Assembly: GCA_964412395.1 (NCBI GenBank) | Contig: CAYPOY010000064.1 | Location: 1 to 20,612 of the forward strand | From: CAYPOY01 sp964412395 | GTDB lineage: Bacteria; Chloroflexota; Anaerolineae; B4-G1 | Length of the DNA stretch: 20,612 nucleotides | Direction: 5' to 3' | Shown: one piece after another, positions 1 to 6,341 of the stretch | Numbering within the stretch: the stretch's first letter is position 1 | How the letters are laid out: each line of letters begins with the position of its first letter | Program-made: the position numbers and the translations under genes | The notes under the pieces: model-generated | What the model was told of the DNA's origin: nothing | Databases searched by the model: none | The model's input: the letters and a program-made list of their open reading frames with translations, nothing else

Positions 1-1
1 G

Positions 2-960
<959 letters not shown>

Positions 961-964
<4 letters not shown>

Positions 965-989
965 CGGATGGTGGAGGAGAGGGTATACT
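961..989 (+). promoter_or_regulatory. Sigma-70-type promoter-like sequence at the mfd stop (copy 1)
   Basis: TTGACG (961-966) and TATACT (984-989) are separated by 17 bp, close to the bacterial consensus. The -35 element overlaps the mfd stop codon. Transcription from here would run antisense through vapC and its antitoxin. The same arrangement is present in the second copy at 1867-1895, which argues for a functional element that existed before the duplication. Activity is inferred from sequence only. Confidence 0.5.
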
Positions 990-1012
990 GAACGGGGTGA
1001 GCGGGGGCGAGA

Positions 1013-1414
1013 CTACCAAACTGTCTGGACAATGCCTGACATTGTGATCTCCTCATCTTTGGTAATTAGGGGGGCATGGTGAGCCAGGGCTTCGCATACG
1101 ATCATCCGGTCGTGCATCTCCGAGATAGCGGTCACATCGGCGAGGCGACGAGCCGCGTAGAGATCAAAGGGAAGTACCTGGTAGTTATCGGCCACAGCGA
1201 TGCGATCCAGAATCTCACTGATGTCAATGTCGTGTCGCCTGCGCTCGACGGTGAAAACGATCTCGGCCAACACGATAGCCGGGATCAGCAGGATGACCTC
1301 ACCATTCTCTACCTCGGAGAAAGCCGCCTGTGCGGTCGGGGTGAGTTGCGGGAGGTCATACAGATGCCAGAGCAGACTGTGGGTGTCCGTGACGTAGAGT
1401 TTAGGGTCAGGCAT
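1013..1414 (-). CDS. PIN-domain ribonuclease toxin, VapC-like
   Basis: This 133-residue protein has the length and pattern of a VapC toxin, a metal-dependent endoribonuclease restrained by its cognate antitoxin. Acidic positions expected of a PIN active site are visible: D10 in the N-terminal VTDTHSLLW, E51 in IVLAEIVF, D102 in SEMHDRMI, and D120/E121 near ITKDEE. The DTHSLLW start places it in the subgroup that resembles cyanobacterial Sll0205. Its ATG overlaps the end of the upstream antitoxin by 8 nt (ATGCCTGA), the usual toxin-antitoxin coupling. Its 3' end lies about 50 nt from the end of mfd, in convergent orientation. The precise RNA target cannot be read from sequence. Confidence 0.88.
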   Translation of the reverse strand: MPDPKLYVTDTHSLLWHLYDLPQLTPTAQAAFSEVENGEVILLIPAIVLAEIVFTVERRRHDIDISEILDRIAVADNYQVLPFDLYAARRLADVTAISEMHDRMIVCEALAHHAPLITKDEEITMSGIVQTVW

Positions 1415-1712
1415 TGTGTAGGGCTTCGTCTATCGAGAGCGCCAGTTGTAGCGCCAACTGTTCGACTTTTCGGGCCGATTCGCGACGGATTGCAGAGACG
1501 GTTTCGGAGACCCAGTCTTCGTTTTTTTCGGCAGCGGTGAGGTAGTCTTTCCAAATGCCGCGCAGATGGGCGATGTTCCGAGTCTCTTCTTGAAAGTTAT
1601 CAGGATGTCGCTCGATCCGGAGCCTGATGCGCTCGTTCTCCCGCAGGTGGAGGTCTGTGAGGGGTTTGATGATGCCATCTTGATAGATTGCTTCCACAGT
1701 CAGTAGATCCAT
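1407..1712 (-). CDS. Antitoxin of the AF2212/DUF104-like type
   Basis: The protein has 101 residues when started at the ATG at 1712, which has AGGTGA about 9 nt upstream and a strong promoter just behind it. The N-terminus VEAIYQDGIIKPLTDLHLRE matches the small beta-rich AF2212/DUF104 antitoxins that partner PIN toxins. The C-terminal half is predicted helical and charged (LRGIWKDYL followed by an IRRES stretch) and is longer than the minimal family, probably the arm that wraps the toxin. An upstream in-frame extension to 1913 would be antisense to the duplicated mfd tail, so I reject it. The pair is expected to autoregulate its promoter. Family assignment is by pattern only. Confidence 0.8.
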   Translation of the reverse strand: MDLLTVEAIYQDGIIKPLTDLHLRENERIRLRIERHPDNFQEETRNIAHLRGIWKDYLTAAEKNEDWVSETVSAIRRESARKVEQLALQLALSIDEALHNA

Positions 1713-1734
1713 CGCTCTTTTCACCTCGTTACTA

Positions 1735-1762
1735 ATTATAACATAGCCCTGTCGCTGGTCAA
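1735..1762 (-). promoter_or_regulatory. Promoter of the antitoxin-toxin pair
   Basis: On the minus strand TTGACC (1757-1762) and a perfect TATAAT (1735-1740) are 16 bp apart. Transcription would start about 15-18 nt before the antitoxin ATG, leaving a short leader that carries the AGGTGA ribosome site. This is one of the best promoter matches in the window and fixes the antitoxin start at 1712. Confidence 0.72.
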
Positions 1763-1771
1763 CCCAGGCGC

Positions 1772-1896
1772 GCCATCGTTGGCCGCCGCGAAGTTGATCT
1801 GCCGCAGGAGCGCGGCTGGCGGGAGGAGTTGGTGGCTGTGCTGGAGGAGATAGCCCGCACCGCTGGTTGACGGATGACGCAGGAGAGGTTATACTG
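1772..1896 (+). repeat. Direct repeat, copy 2: displaced 3' end of mfd plus promoter
   Basis: Translated in the mfd frame, this piece reads AIVGRRE, then QERGWREELVAVLEE and IARTAG before a TGA at 1868-1870, against QERGWREELVAVLKE and MARTTGG in the intact gene. It has no upstream mfd sequence, so it is a relic and not a gene. Differences are mainly third-position or conservative, which means the two tails diverged as coding sequence before they came to lie together. Confidence 0.85.
1867..1895 (+). promoter_or_regulatory. Sigma-70-type promoter-like sequence (copy 2)
   Basis: TTGACG (1867-1872), a 17-bp spacer and TATACT (1890-1895) repeat the arrangement seen at 961-989. It points at the MNT/HEPN pair, whose first ATG is at 2033, leaving a leader of about 130 nt in which I recognise no riboswitch or reading frame of note. 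It may be the native promoter of whatever followed mfd before the toxin module arrived. Confidence 0.5.
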
Positions 1897-2032
1897 GGAG
1901 GTAGGGTAAGCATTGTTGCTCGTTAGCCGCGATGTCATTTCCCGTTGATGAGAGGTGAGCGCAAGTGGAACAGAGGACGACAGATCAAGAACTGTCCGAA
2001 ATCGGCTGTCTCCCGCCAGTTGGAGGACGAAG

Positions 2033-2332
2033 ATGAATGAGAAAGTCCAACTCCCTGAGACCTACCAAAAAAATGTCCGCCGGGCCGTGGAAATCCTCAG
2101 AGGGGCCGGATGTACCGACGTCTTCCTTTTTGGTTCGCTCGCTACTGGAAACATTAGGGGTGAATCAGACATTGATTTAGCCGTCCGGGGTTGTCCCAAA
2201 GGAAAGTTTTTTCATATTTTAGGTAAACTTCTGCTTGACCTGGATTATCCGGTGGATTTGGTTAATCTGGACAGGCAGGATGCCTTCGCCCGTTACCTGG
2301 AGAAGGAAGGAGGGTTACTCCAGATTGGTTGA
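2033..2332 (+). CDS. MNT-type nucleotidyltransferase antitoxin
   Basis: This 99-residue protein has the minimal nucleotidyltransferase signature: GSLATG followed, after a short spacer, by ESDIDLAV, i.e. the GSx(n)DxD metal-binding pattern. Proteins of this kind paired with HEPN partners act as antitoxins; in the studied MntA/HepT systems the enzyme adds AMP to the HEPN toxin. The ATG at 2033 is preceded by GGAGGA at a good distance; a longer start at 1955 would add 26 residues unlike the family. The stop falls in the start region of the HEPN gene. The base composition is more AT-rich than the cell-wall genes, consistent with acquisition by transfer. Confidence 0.85.
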   Translation: MNEKVQLPETYQKNVRRAVEILRGAGCTDVFLFGSLATGNIRGESDIDLAVRGCPKGKFFHILGKLLLDLDYPVDLVNLDRQDAFARYLEKEGGLLQIG

Positions 2333-2774
2333 AAGCGTCGTTTCTCAGGTAGAGTTCGAGATTGGACAAATTGACCATCTTTTCGAGTCATACGCTGACC
2401 TTCTGGCACAGACGCAAAGGAAGGCGCCTGACCTGGTAGAAATCACTGCTGTGGCCTCTGTGCTGCATTCGTTTTACAATGGACTGGAAAACATCTTTCT
2501 GTCTATTGCGAAAGGAATTGACCGGGATGTTCCTGCGGGTGCTCAGTGGCATCGCGATTTGCTCACCCGTATGACAGAGGCGATGTCGAGTAGAGGGCCA
2601 GTTCTGACAATTGATACGGCTCATCGGTTGGTCGACTACCTGGCCTTCAGGCATTTCTATCGGCACTCATACTCGTTTTTTCTGGAATGGGACGAGTTAG
2701 AAAAGCTGGTGACTCCGTTGGCGAAGGTTTGGGAACAGACAAGGGGTGAACTTGATGGTTTCTGGACAGCTTAG
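2325..2774 (+). CDS. HEPN-domain toxin, HepT-like
   Basis: Started at the TTG at 2325, the protein has 149 residues, the usual size of a stand-alone HEPN protein, and overlaps the MNT gene by 8 nt. A purine-rich AGGAAGGAGGG lies upstream. The predicted all-helical chain carries a C-terminal RHFYRHSY motif that fits the RX4-6H catalytic pattern of HEPN ribonucleases, and an earlier helix with HSFYNGLENIF as in the HepT-like group. Together with the upstream MNT gene it forms a type VII-like toxin-antitoxin pair. An upstream ATG at 2235 would only read the MNT gene in another frame. The exact start is uncertain. Confidence 0.78.
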   Translation: MVESVVSQVEFEIGQIDHLFESYADLLAQTQRKAPDLVEITAVASVLHSFYNGLENIFLSIAKGIDRDVPAGAQWHRDLLTRMTEAMSSRGPVLTIDTAHRLVDYLAFRHFYRHSYSFFLEWDELEKLVTPLAKVWEQTRGELDGFWTA

Positions 2775-2798
2775 AAGAGTCGTTGGAGAGTAGGTGAC

Positions 2799-3092
2799 AT
2801 GAACCTGTTACGCGATCTTTCTCTCATCCTCCTCGCCGGCGGGGCGTTCGTCATGGCCCTGGTGCCGCTGGTGCTGTTTGGCGGGGCGGTTTATGGCCTG
2901 TGGTATCTCCAACGGCACGAGAACCTGCCCACTTGGCTCAAGGTGGCTCAAGCGTACCTGGCCCTGGGCCGAGCCTACGTCGAACTGGCGATGCGGGCCG
3001 TCGTCAGGCCGATTATGTTGATCCATTCCATCCTGGCGACGATCCAGGGCTGGCTTAGTGCAATCGCGAAGCTTACAAAGGGGAGGCAATAG
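2799..3092 (+). CDS. Small membrane protein, unknown function
   Basis: This 97-residue protein begins with a long hydrophobic segment (about residues 6-36, with LILLAGGAFVMALVPLVLFG) ending in a short YGLWYLQRHE stretch. An amphipathic helical region follows, with a weaker hydrophobic stretch near residues 68-85. AGGTGA lies just before the ATG. The next gene's ATG follows the stop immediately (TAGATG), so the two are translated together. I do not recognise the family. Confidence 0.7.
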   Translation: MNLLRDLSLILLAGGAFVMALVPLVLFGGAVYGLWYLQRHENLPTWLKVAQAYLALGRAYVELAMRAVVRPIMLIHSILATIQGWLSAIAKLTKGRQ

Positions 3093-3338
3093 ATGAACTT
3101 GCGAACGCGAGTGATGGTCATCGGCGGCGTCGTGGGGGCGCTGCTGGGTGTGAGCGCTGCTCACCTGTACCTGCGCTCCATTCCCATCGAGGTGGACGAG
3201 GAAGGCCGAGAGCGGCTGCCCTCCATCCAGCCGAGCAAGGCCCTTGCAGTCAGCCTGGGCGTGCTGACCGTGCTCAAGCAGATCACCGGCCTGGGGCAGC
3301 CTCCGGAGGGAAGCCGGCGCCGTGGGCGAAAGAGATAA
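3093..3338 (+). CDS. Small membrane protein, unknown function (partner of the preceding gene)
   Basis: The protein has 81 residues with one N-terminal membrane segment (about residues 7-27, VMVIGGVVGALLGVSAAHLYL). A short acidic stretch (EVDEEGRE), a moderately hydrophobic segment (ALAVSLGVLTVLKQI) and a basic tail (RRRGRKR) follow. Its start abuts the stop of the preceding gene and GGGAGG precedes it, so the pair probably acts as one membrane unit. No catalytic motif is visible. Confidence 0.68.
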   Translation: MNLRTRVMVIGGVVGALLGVSAAHLYLRSIPIEVDEEGRERLPSIQPSKALAVSLGVLTVLKQITGLGQPPEGSRRRGRKR

Positions 3339-3395
3339 GGCAGGTATCCTTACAAGTCTGCTTGTCGCGGTTCCAGGCGTAGTTGGCCTCGTTTT

Positions 3396-4104
3396 GTGAT
3401 CTTGTCTTCTCAGATCCAGGGTCGGGAGCCCATCTGGGCCGGCCTCGATGCCCTGCCCGACCACTGGCGCACGCCGGAGCCACCCGCCCTGGCCTGGGCG
3501 CAGGCGCTGTGGGAGGCCGGCGGTCGCCGGGTGCTCGATCTGGGCTGCGGGTTAGGTCGGCACACCGTCGCGTTGGCCCGCATGGGTTTCACTGTCACTG
3601 CGACCGACGTCTCTTCCTTGGGTCTGATAACCTGCGCCGCGTGGCTAGCCCGCGAAGGGCTGAGCGCGACCCTGGTGCGCCACGAGATGGAAACCTTCCC
3701 TTTTCCCTGACCGCGCTTTCGATGGCCTGGTTGCCTTGTACGTGATCCATCATACCTCGGTGGCCGGGATGCGGCGGGTACTGGCCGAGATGCGTCGCGT
3801 CCTGCGTGTTGGTGGCCGGTTATACGCCGCCGTCGCAGCCCGTGACGAGGGCAATACCGCCCGCTACTGGGCCGACATGGAGGCGGGCAAATGCCAGGAG
3901 ATCGAGTCTTTCACCTTCGTCTATCCGCGCGACGCTCCCGGCGATAAGTATCTACCACACCACTACTGCGACGAGACGGAGTTGCGTGCCTGCTTGGCTG
4001 GCTTTGTCGTTGATGACCTCCGTCTCGTGCGCGAGGAGTACACTGGCGATGACGGCATTATCCGCGTCAGCGCGCACTATCACGTCCAGGCCTGGCGGCT
4101 TTAG
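3396..4104 (+). pseudogene. SAM-dependent methyltransferase split by a one-base frameshift
   Basis: Two frames together make a class I methyltransferase of about 235 residues. The first (3396-3710) has the SAM-binding motif RVLDLGCGLGRHT, followed by an acidic loop at TATD, and stops at a TGA right after FPFP. One extra C in the CCC at 3705-3707 explains the break: skipping it continues as DRAFDGLVALYVIHHTS into the second frame, which ends WRL at 4104. That second part has the usual post-motif III strand VGGRLYAAVA. The start shown is a GTG at 3396 and is uncertain. Either the gene is freshly inactivated or one base is an assembly error; the intact look of both halves makes error or very recent mutation likely. 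Confidence 0.8.
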
Positions 4105-4185
4105 TCCTCTTGCGCCAGCCTGGGATTAGGTATATCGTACATGTAGCAGGCCCGAAGCGATAATCACACACGAGGAGGAAGACCG

Positions 4186-4596
4186 ATGGCATTCAGATTC
4201 CCGTCCGATGAATGGATCAAGGAGCTCAGCCGTCAACTCAACGGTAGCGAAATCTACGAGAAGTCGGCCAAAAATTGGGAGGGTGACTTCGATTTTGTCG
4301 TCGAGCCCGACGATGCTTTTCAGGGCGAGCCGGTTCATCTGTACCTTGACCTCTACCACGGCAAGAGCCCCAGCGCGAAGCAACTGAGTGGCCCCGACGA
4401 GAAGCAGGCTGCCTACGTCCTCTCGGCCCCCTTCAGCGCCTGGCGCAAGGTCATCGAGGGCAAACTTGACCCCATCCAGGGCATGATGACGCGCAAATTG
4501 AAGTTGAAGGGCGACATGATGAAGATCATGCGCTACCCCAAGGCAGCCAAGGAGATCGTCTCCTGCTGCGCCCTTGTACCTACCGGTTGGGACTAG
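4186..4596 (+). CDS. SCP2-like sterol/lipid-carrier domain protein
   Basis: This 136-residue protein looks like a single SCP-2 domain. It opens MAFRFPSDEWIKELSRQLN, continues with a beta-sheet region (FDFVVE, VHLYLDLYHG), and ends with a helix and the stretch PIQGMMTRKLKLKGDMMKI, the typical 'dG.l.gk.kvkGdm' end of bacterial SCP2-like proteins. These domains bind lipids or fatty acyl groups in the cytoplasm. AGGAGG sits 9 nt upstream of the ATG. It stands alone, with 80 to 145 nt non-coding on each side, so no operon role can be inferred. Confidence 0.8.
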   Translation: MAFRFPSDEWIKELSRQLNGSEIYEKSAKNWEGDFDFVVEPDDAFQGEPVHLYLDLYHGKSPSAKQLSGPDEKQAAYVLSAPFSAWRKVIEGKLDPIQGMMTRKLKLKGDMMKIMRYPKAAKEIVSCCALVPTGWD

Positions 4597-4658
4597 TGTG
4601 CGGGCGTGATCTGTACACGCAACACGCAATATGCATCACGATGACGTGATGAGTGCAA

Positions 4659-4705
4659 CGTGAAACGTGAGAATCTCCCGCGTTGGTGCCTGATCACGTT
4701 TCACG
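4659..4705. repeat. 12-bp perfect inverted repeat in the gap before the alcohol dehydrogenase
   Basis: CGTGAAACGTGA (4659-4670) is exactly complementary to TCACGTTTCACG (4694-4705) across a 23-nt loop. The flank also contains ATCACGATGACGTGAT (4635-4650), itself nearly palindromic. There is no T-run after the stem, so it is not a good intrinsic terminator. It resembles the other word-based hairpin repeats in the window at 14995-15074 and 18023-18080. Confidence 0.65.
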
Positions 4706-4741
4706 GACGCTCATCCTGTGTAGGTTTAAGGAGGCTACAAG

Positions 4742-5944
4742 ATGTGGTACTTCGTATCCCCGGAGATTATCTTCGGTGAGGGATCGCTGGATGCCCTCGA
4801 CGAGTTGGAGGGCCGGCGCGCTCTCATCGTCACCGACGCCACGCTGGTCAAATTAGGCCTGGTGGACAAAGTGAAGGCTCATCTCGATAAGGCTGGCATC
4901 GAGGCGTATGTCTTCGACGCGGTGGAGCCCGATCCCAGTGTGCAGACAGTGCGCAAGGGTGTGCAGGTGGCGCAGGAGTACGAGCCCGACTGGATAATCG
5001 GTCTGGGCGGCGGTTCAGCGATGGACGCGGCCAAGGCTATCTGGGTGCTCTACGAGCGGCCCGATCTTGAGCCGGGCGAGATCAACCCTTTCATCCGCCT
5101 GGGCCTGCGCCAGAAGGCGCGCCTGATCACCATCCCCACCACCAGCGGGACCGGGGCCGAGGTCACGTGGGCCATCGTGTTGACCGACACGGAGGAGCAG
5201 CGCAAGATGGGGCTGGGCAACCGTGAGAACGTCGCCGACATCGCTATCGTGGACCCGGAGATGGCAGCGGGGATGCCACCCCAACTGACCGCCGACACAG
5301 GGCTGGACGCGCTCACCCACGCCGTCGAGGGGTACACCTGCACGTGGCACACCGACTTGACCGACGGCCTGTGTCTTAGCGCTGCCCGTCTCGTGTTGGA
5401 GTACCTGCCCCGCGCTGTGGCCGATGCCCGTTCGGCAGGCTCAGGGCAGGGCTCCGATGTGGAGGCACGCGAGAGGATGCACAACGCCGCCACCTGTGCT
5501 GGCCTGGGCTTCGGTAACTCCATGGCCTCGCTGGCCCACGCGATGGGGCACGCGCTGGGGGCGGTGTTCCACGTCCCCCACGGCCGCGCCGTGTCCATCT
5601 TCCTGCCCTACACCATTGAGTTCGCTGCCCGCGAAGCGCCGGAGCGGTTCGCGGAACTGGCTGGTTTGCTTGGCTGCTCACCCCCCCCATCCCCCCCCGT
5701 GGGGGGGGGAGAGGCAGCGCGGGCGCTGGCCGGGCGCGTCCGCGACCTGTGCCGCGAGGTCGGCAACCCCACCAGCGTCGCTGGGGCCGGCATCGAACGT
5801 GCGGCCTACGAGGCGCAGTTGGACAAGTTGATGGACGACGCCTTCAACGACACGCAGATGATCACCGCCGTCCGTGCCCCCTCCTACGACGAACTGCGAC
5901 GACTGTTCACCTATGCCTACGAGGGCAAAGCGGTGGACTTTTAG
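4742..5944 (+). CDS. Iron-containing (group III) alcohol dehydrogenase
   Basis: This 400-residue enzyme belongs to the FucO/AdhB-type family, which oxidises alcohols or reduces aldehydes with NAD(P)H and one divalent metal. Visible are the nucleotide loop GLGGGSAMDAAK (residues 87-98), the family signature PTTSGTGAEVT (132-142), and metal ligands in the expected pattern: D189 and H193 (DALTHAVEGY), H266 (HAMGH) and H280 (HVPHG), with the last two 14 apart as in FucO. AAGGAGG lies 7 nt before the ATG. Two in-frame repeat insertions interrupt the family alignment: about residues 230-239 (RSAGSGQGSD) and about 313-323 (SPPPSPPVGGG). Both fall between conserved blocks and should be in surface loops. 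With the AOR downstream it may interconvert alcohols, aldehydes and acids. Confidence 0.93.
   Translation: MWYFVSPEIIFGEGSLDALDELEGRRALIVTDATLVKLGLVDKVKAHLDKAGIEAYVFDAVEPDPSVQTVRKGVQVAQEYEPDWIIGLGGGSAMDAAKAIWVLYERPDLEPGEINPFIRLGLRQKARLITIPTTSGTGAEVTWAIVLTDTEEQRKMGLGNRENVADIAIVDPEMAAGMPPQLTADTGLDALTHAVEGYTCTWHTDLTDGLCLSAARLVLEYLPRAVADARSAGSGQGSDVEARERMHNAATCAGLGFGNSMASLAHAMGHALGAVFHVPHGRAVSIFLPYTIEFAAREAPERFAELAGLLGCSPPPSPPVGGGEAARALAGRVRDLCREVGNPTSVAGAGIERAAYEAQLDKLMDDAFNDTQMITAVRAPSYDELRRLFTYAYEGKAVDF
5426..5452 (+). repeat. In-frame dispersed-repeat insertion in the alcohol dehydrogenase
   Basis: The core TTCGGCAGGCTCAGGGCAGG (5431-5450) is of a type I recognise as a widely dispersed short repeat in Chloroflexota and other genomes. 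It is read here as part of DARSAGSGQGSD. Relatives of the enzyme normally have only two or three residues between the helix ending YLPRAVADA and EAREKMH. The insertion leaves the frame intact. Confidence 0.6.
5680..5715 (+). repeat. In-frame C/G-run palindromic element in the alcohol dehydrogenase
   Basis: Eight C, then AT, eight C, GT, nine G, then AGAGG. The second C-run and the G-run can pair almost completely. The order C-run, AT, C-run, short centre, G-run, GAGG is the same as in the murD elements. It encodes SPPPSPPVGGGE between LAGLLG and AARALAGRV, where the family has a simple helix-helix link. Confidence 0.8.
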
Positions 5945-6007
5945 GACGTAGGACAAGTTGCCAACTTGTCTTACTATGTCTACGAGGGTAAGTTGATGGA
6001 TTTTTGA
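5911..6007 (+). repeat. Duplicated, diverged 3' end of the alcohol dehydrogenase around a small hairpin
   Basis: The gene's real end (5911-5944, YAYEGKAVDF then stop) is followed by a hairpin (GACAAGTTG, C, CAACTTGTC; 5952-5970). A second 34-nt copy of the tail (5974-6007) then reads YVYEGKLMDF and its own TGA. About 25 of 34 bases match and the differences are coding-like. The second copy has no upstream gene body. This repeats the situation at the mfd end. Confidence 0.72.
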
Positions 6008-6049
6008 TCTATGCCGATGGCAACATCTTGCAGTCAAAGGAGCATTGAA

Positions 6050-6324
6050 TGGCTGAGGAAGCCGTCACCACTATCTGGCTGCCTTCCTGATGACCCCCTA
6101 CGGCCAACATCAGTTGAAGGCCAAAATCTACGGCGGCGTGGTGGATGAACTCACCGACGTTCGAGGAGCAAGTTACCGCTATTGAATATATGGCACAGCG
6201 TCTGCGTCGGGCGGTGCGGCAAAGGCAGCATCAGTCTGTACGGTATCTGGCGTGACCGTTTTCTTGCCGACTTCGACCTGGATGCCGCACTGGATGGGAT
6301 CCGTCACGAGTGGGAGCGTGAGTG
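6050..6324 (+). pseudogene. Decayed small gene, probably an antitoxin
   Basis: The stretch between the dehydrogenase and AOR has no intact reading frame, but pieces in different frames join into a sensible small protein. LKAKIYGGVVDELTD comes near 6115-6158, FEEQVTAIEYMAQRLRRAV near 6160-6216, and SLYGIWRDRFLADFDLDAAL with a final IRHEWERE then TGA near 6233-6324. The last part resembles the C-terminal arm of antitoxins and echoes LRGIWKDYL in the intact antitoxin at 1407-1712. At least two frameshifts are needed. No toxin gene is next to it. The assignment is tentative; its being a broken gene is more certain than its type. Confidence 0.45.
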
Positions 6325-6341
6325 AGTAAGGAGCAGCAACG

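Noticed and set aside
1713..1913. N-terminal extension of the antitoxin
   Set aside because: It reads antisense through the mfd relic and upstream of a strong promoter; the start at 1712 explains all signals.
4659..4705. Intrinsic terminator after the SCP2-like gene
   Set aside because: Long loop, moderate GC and no T-run after the stem.
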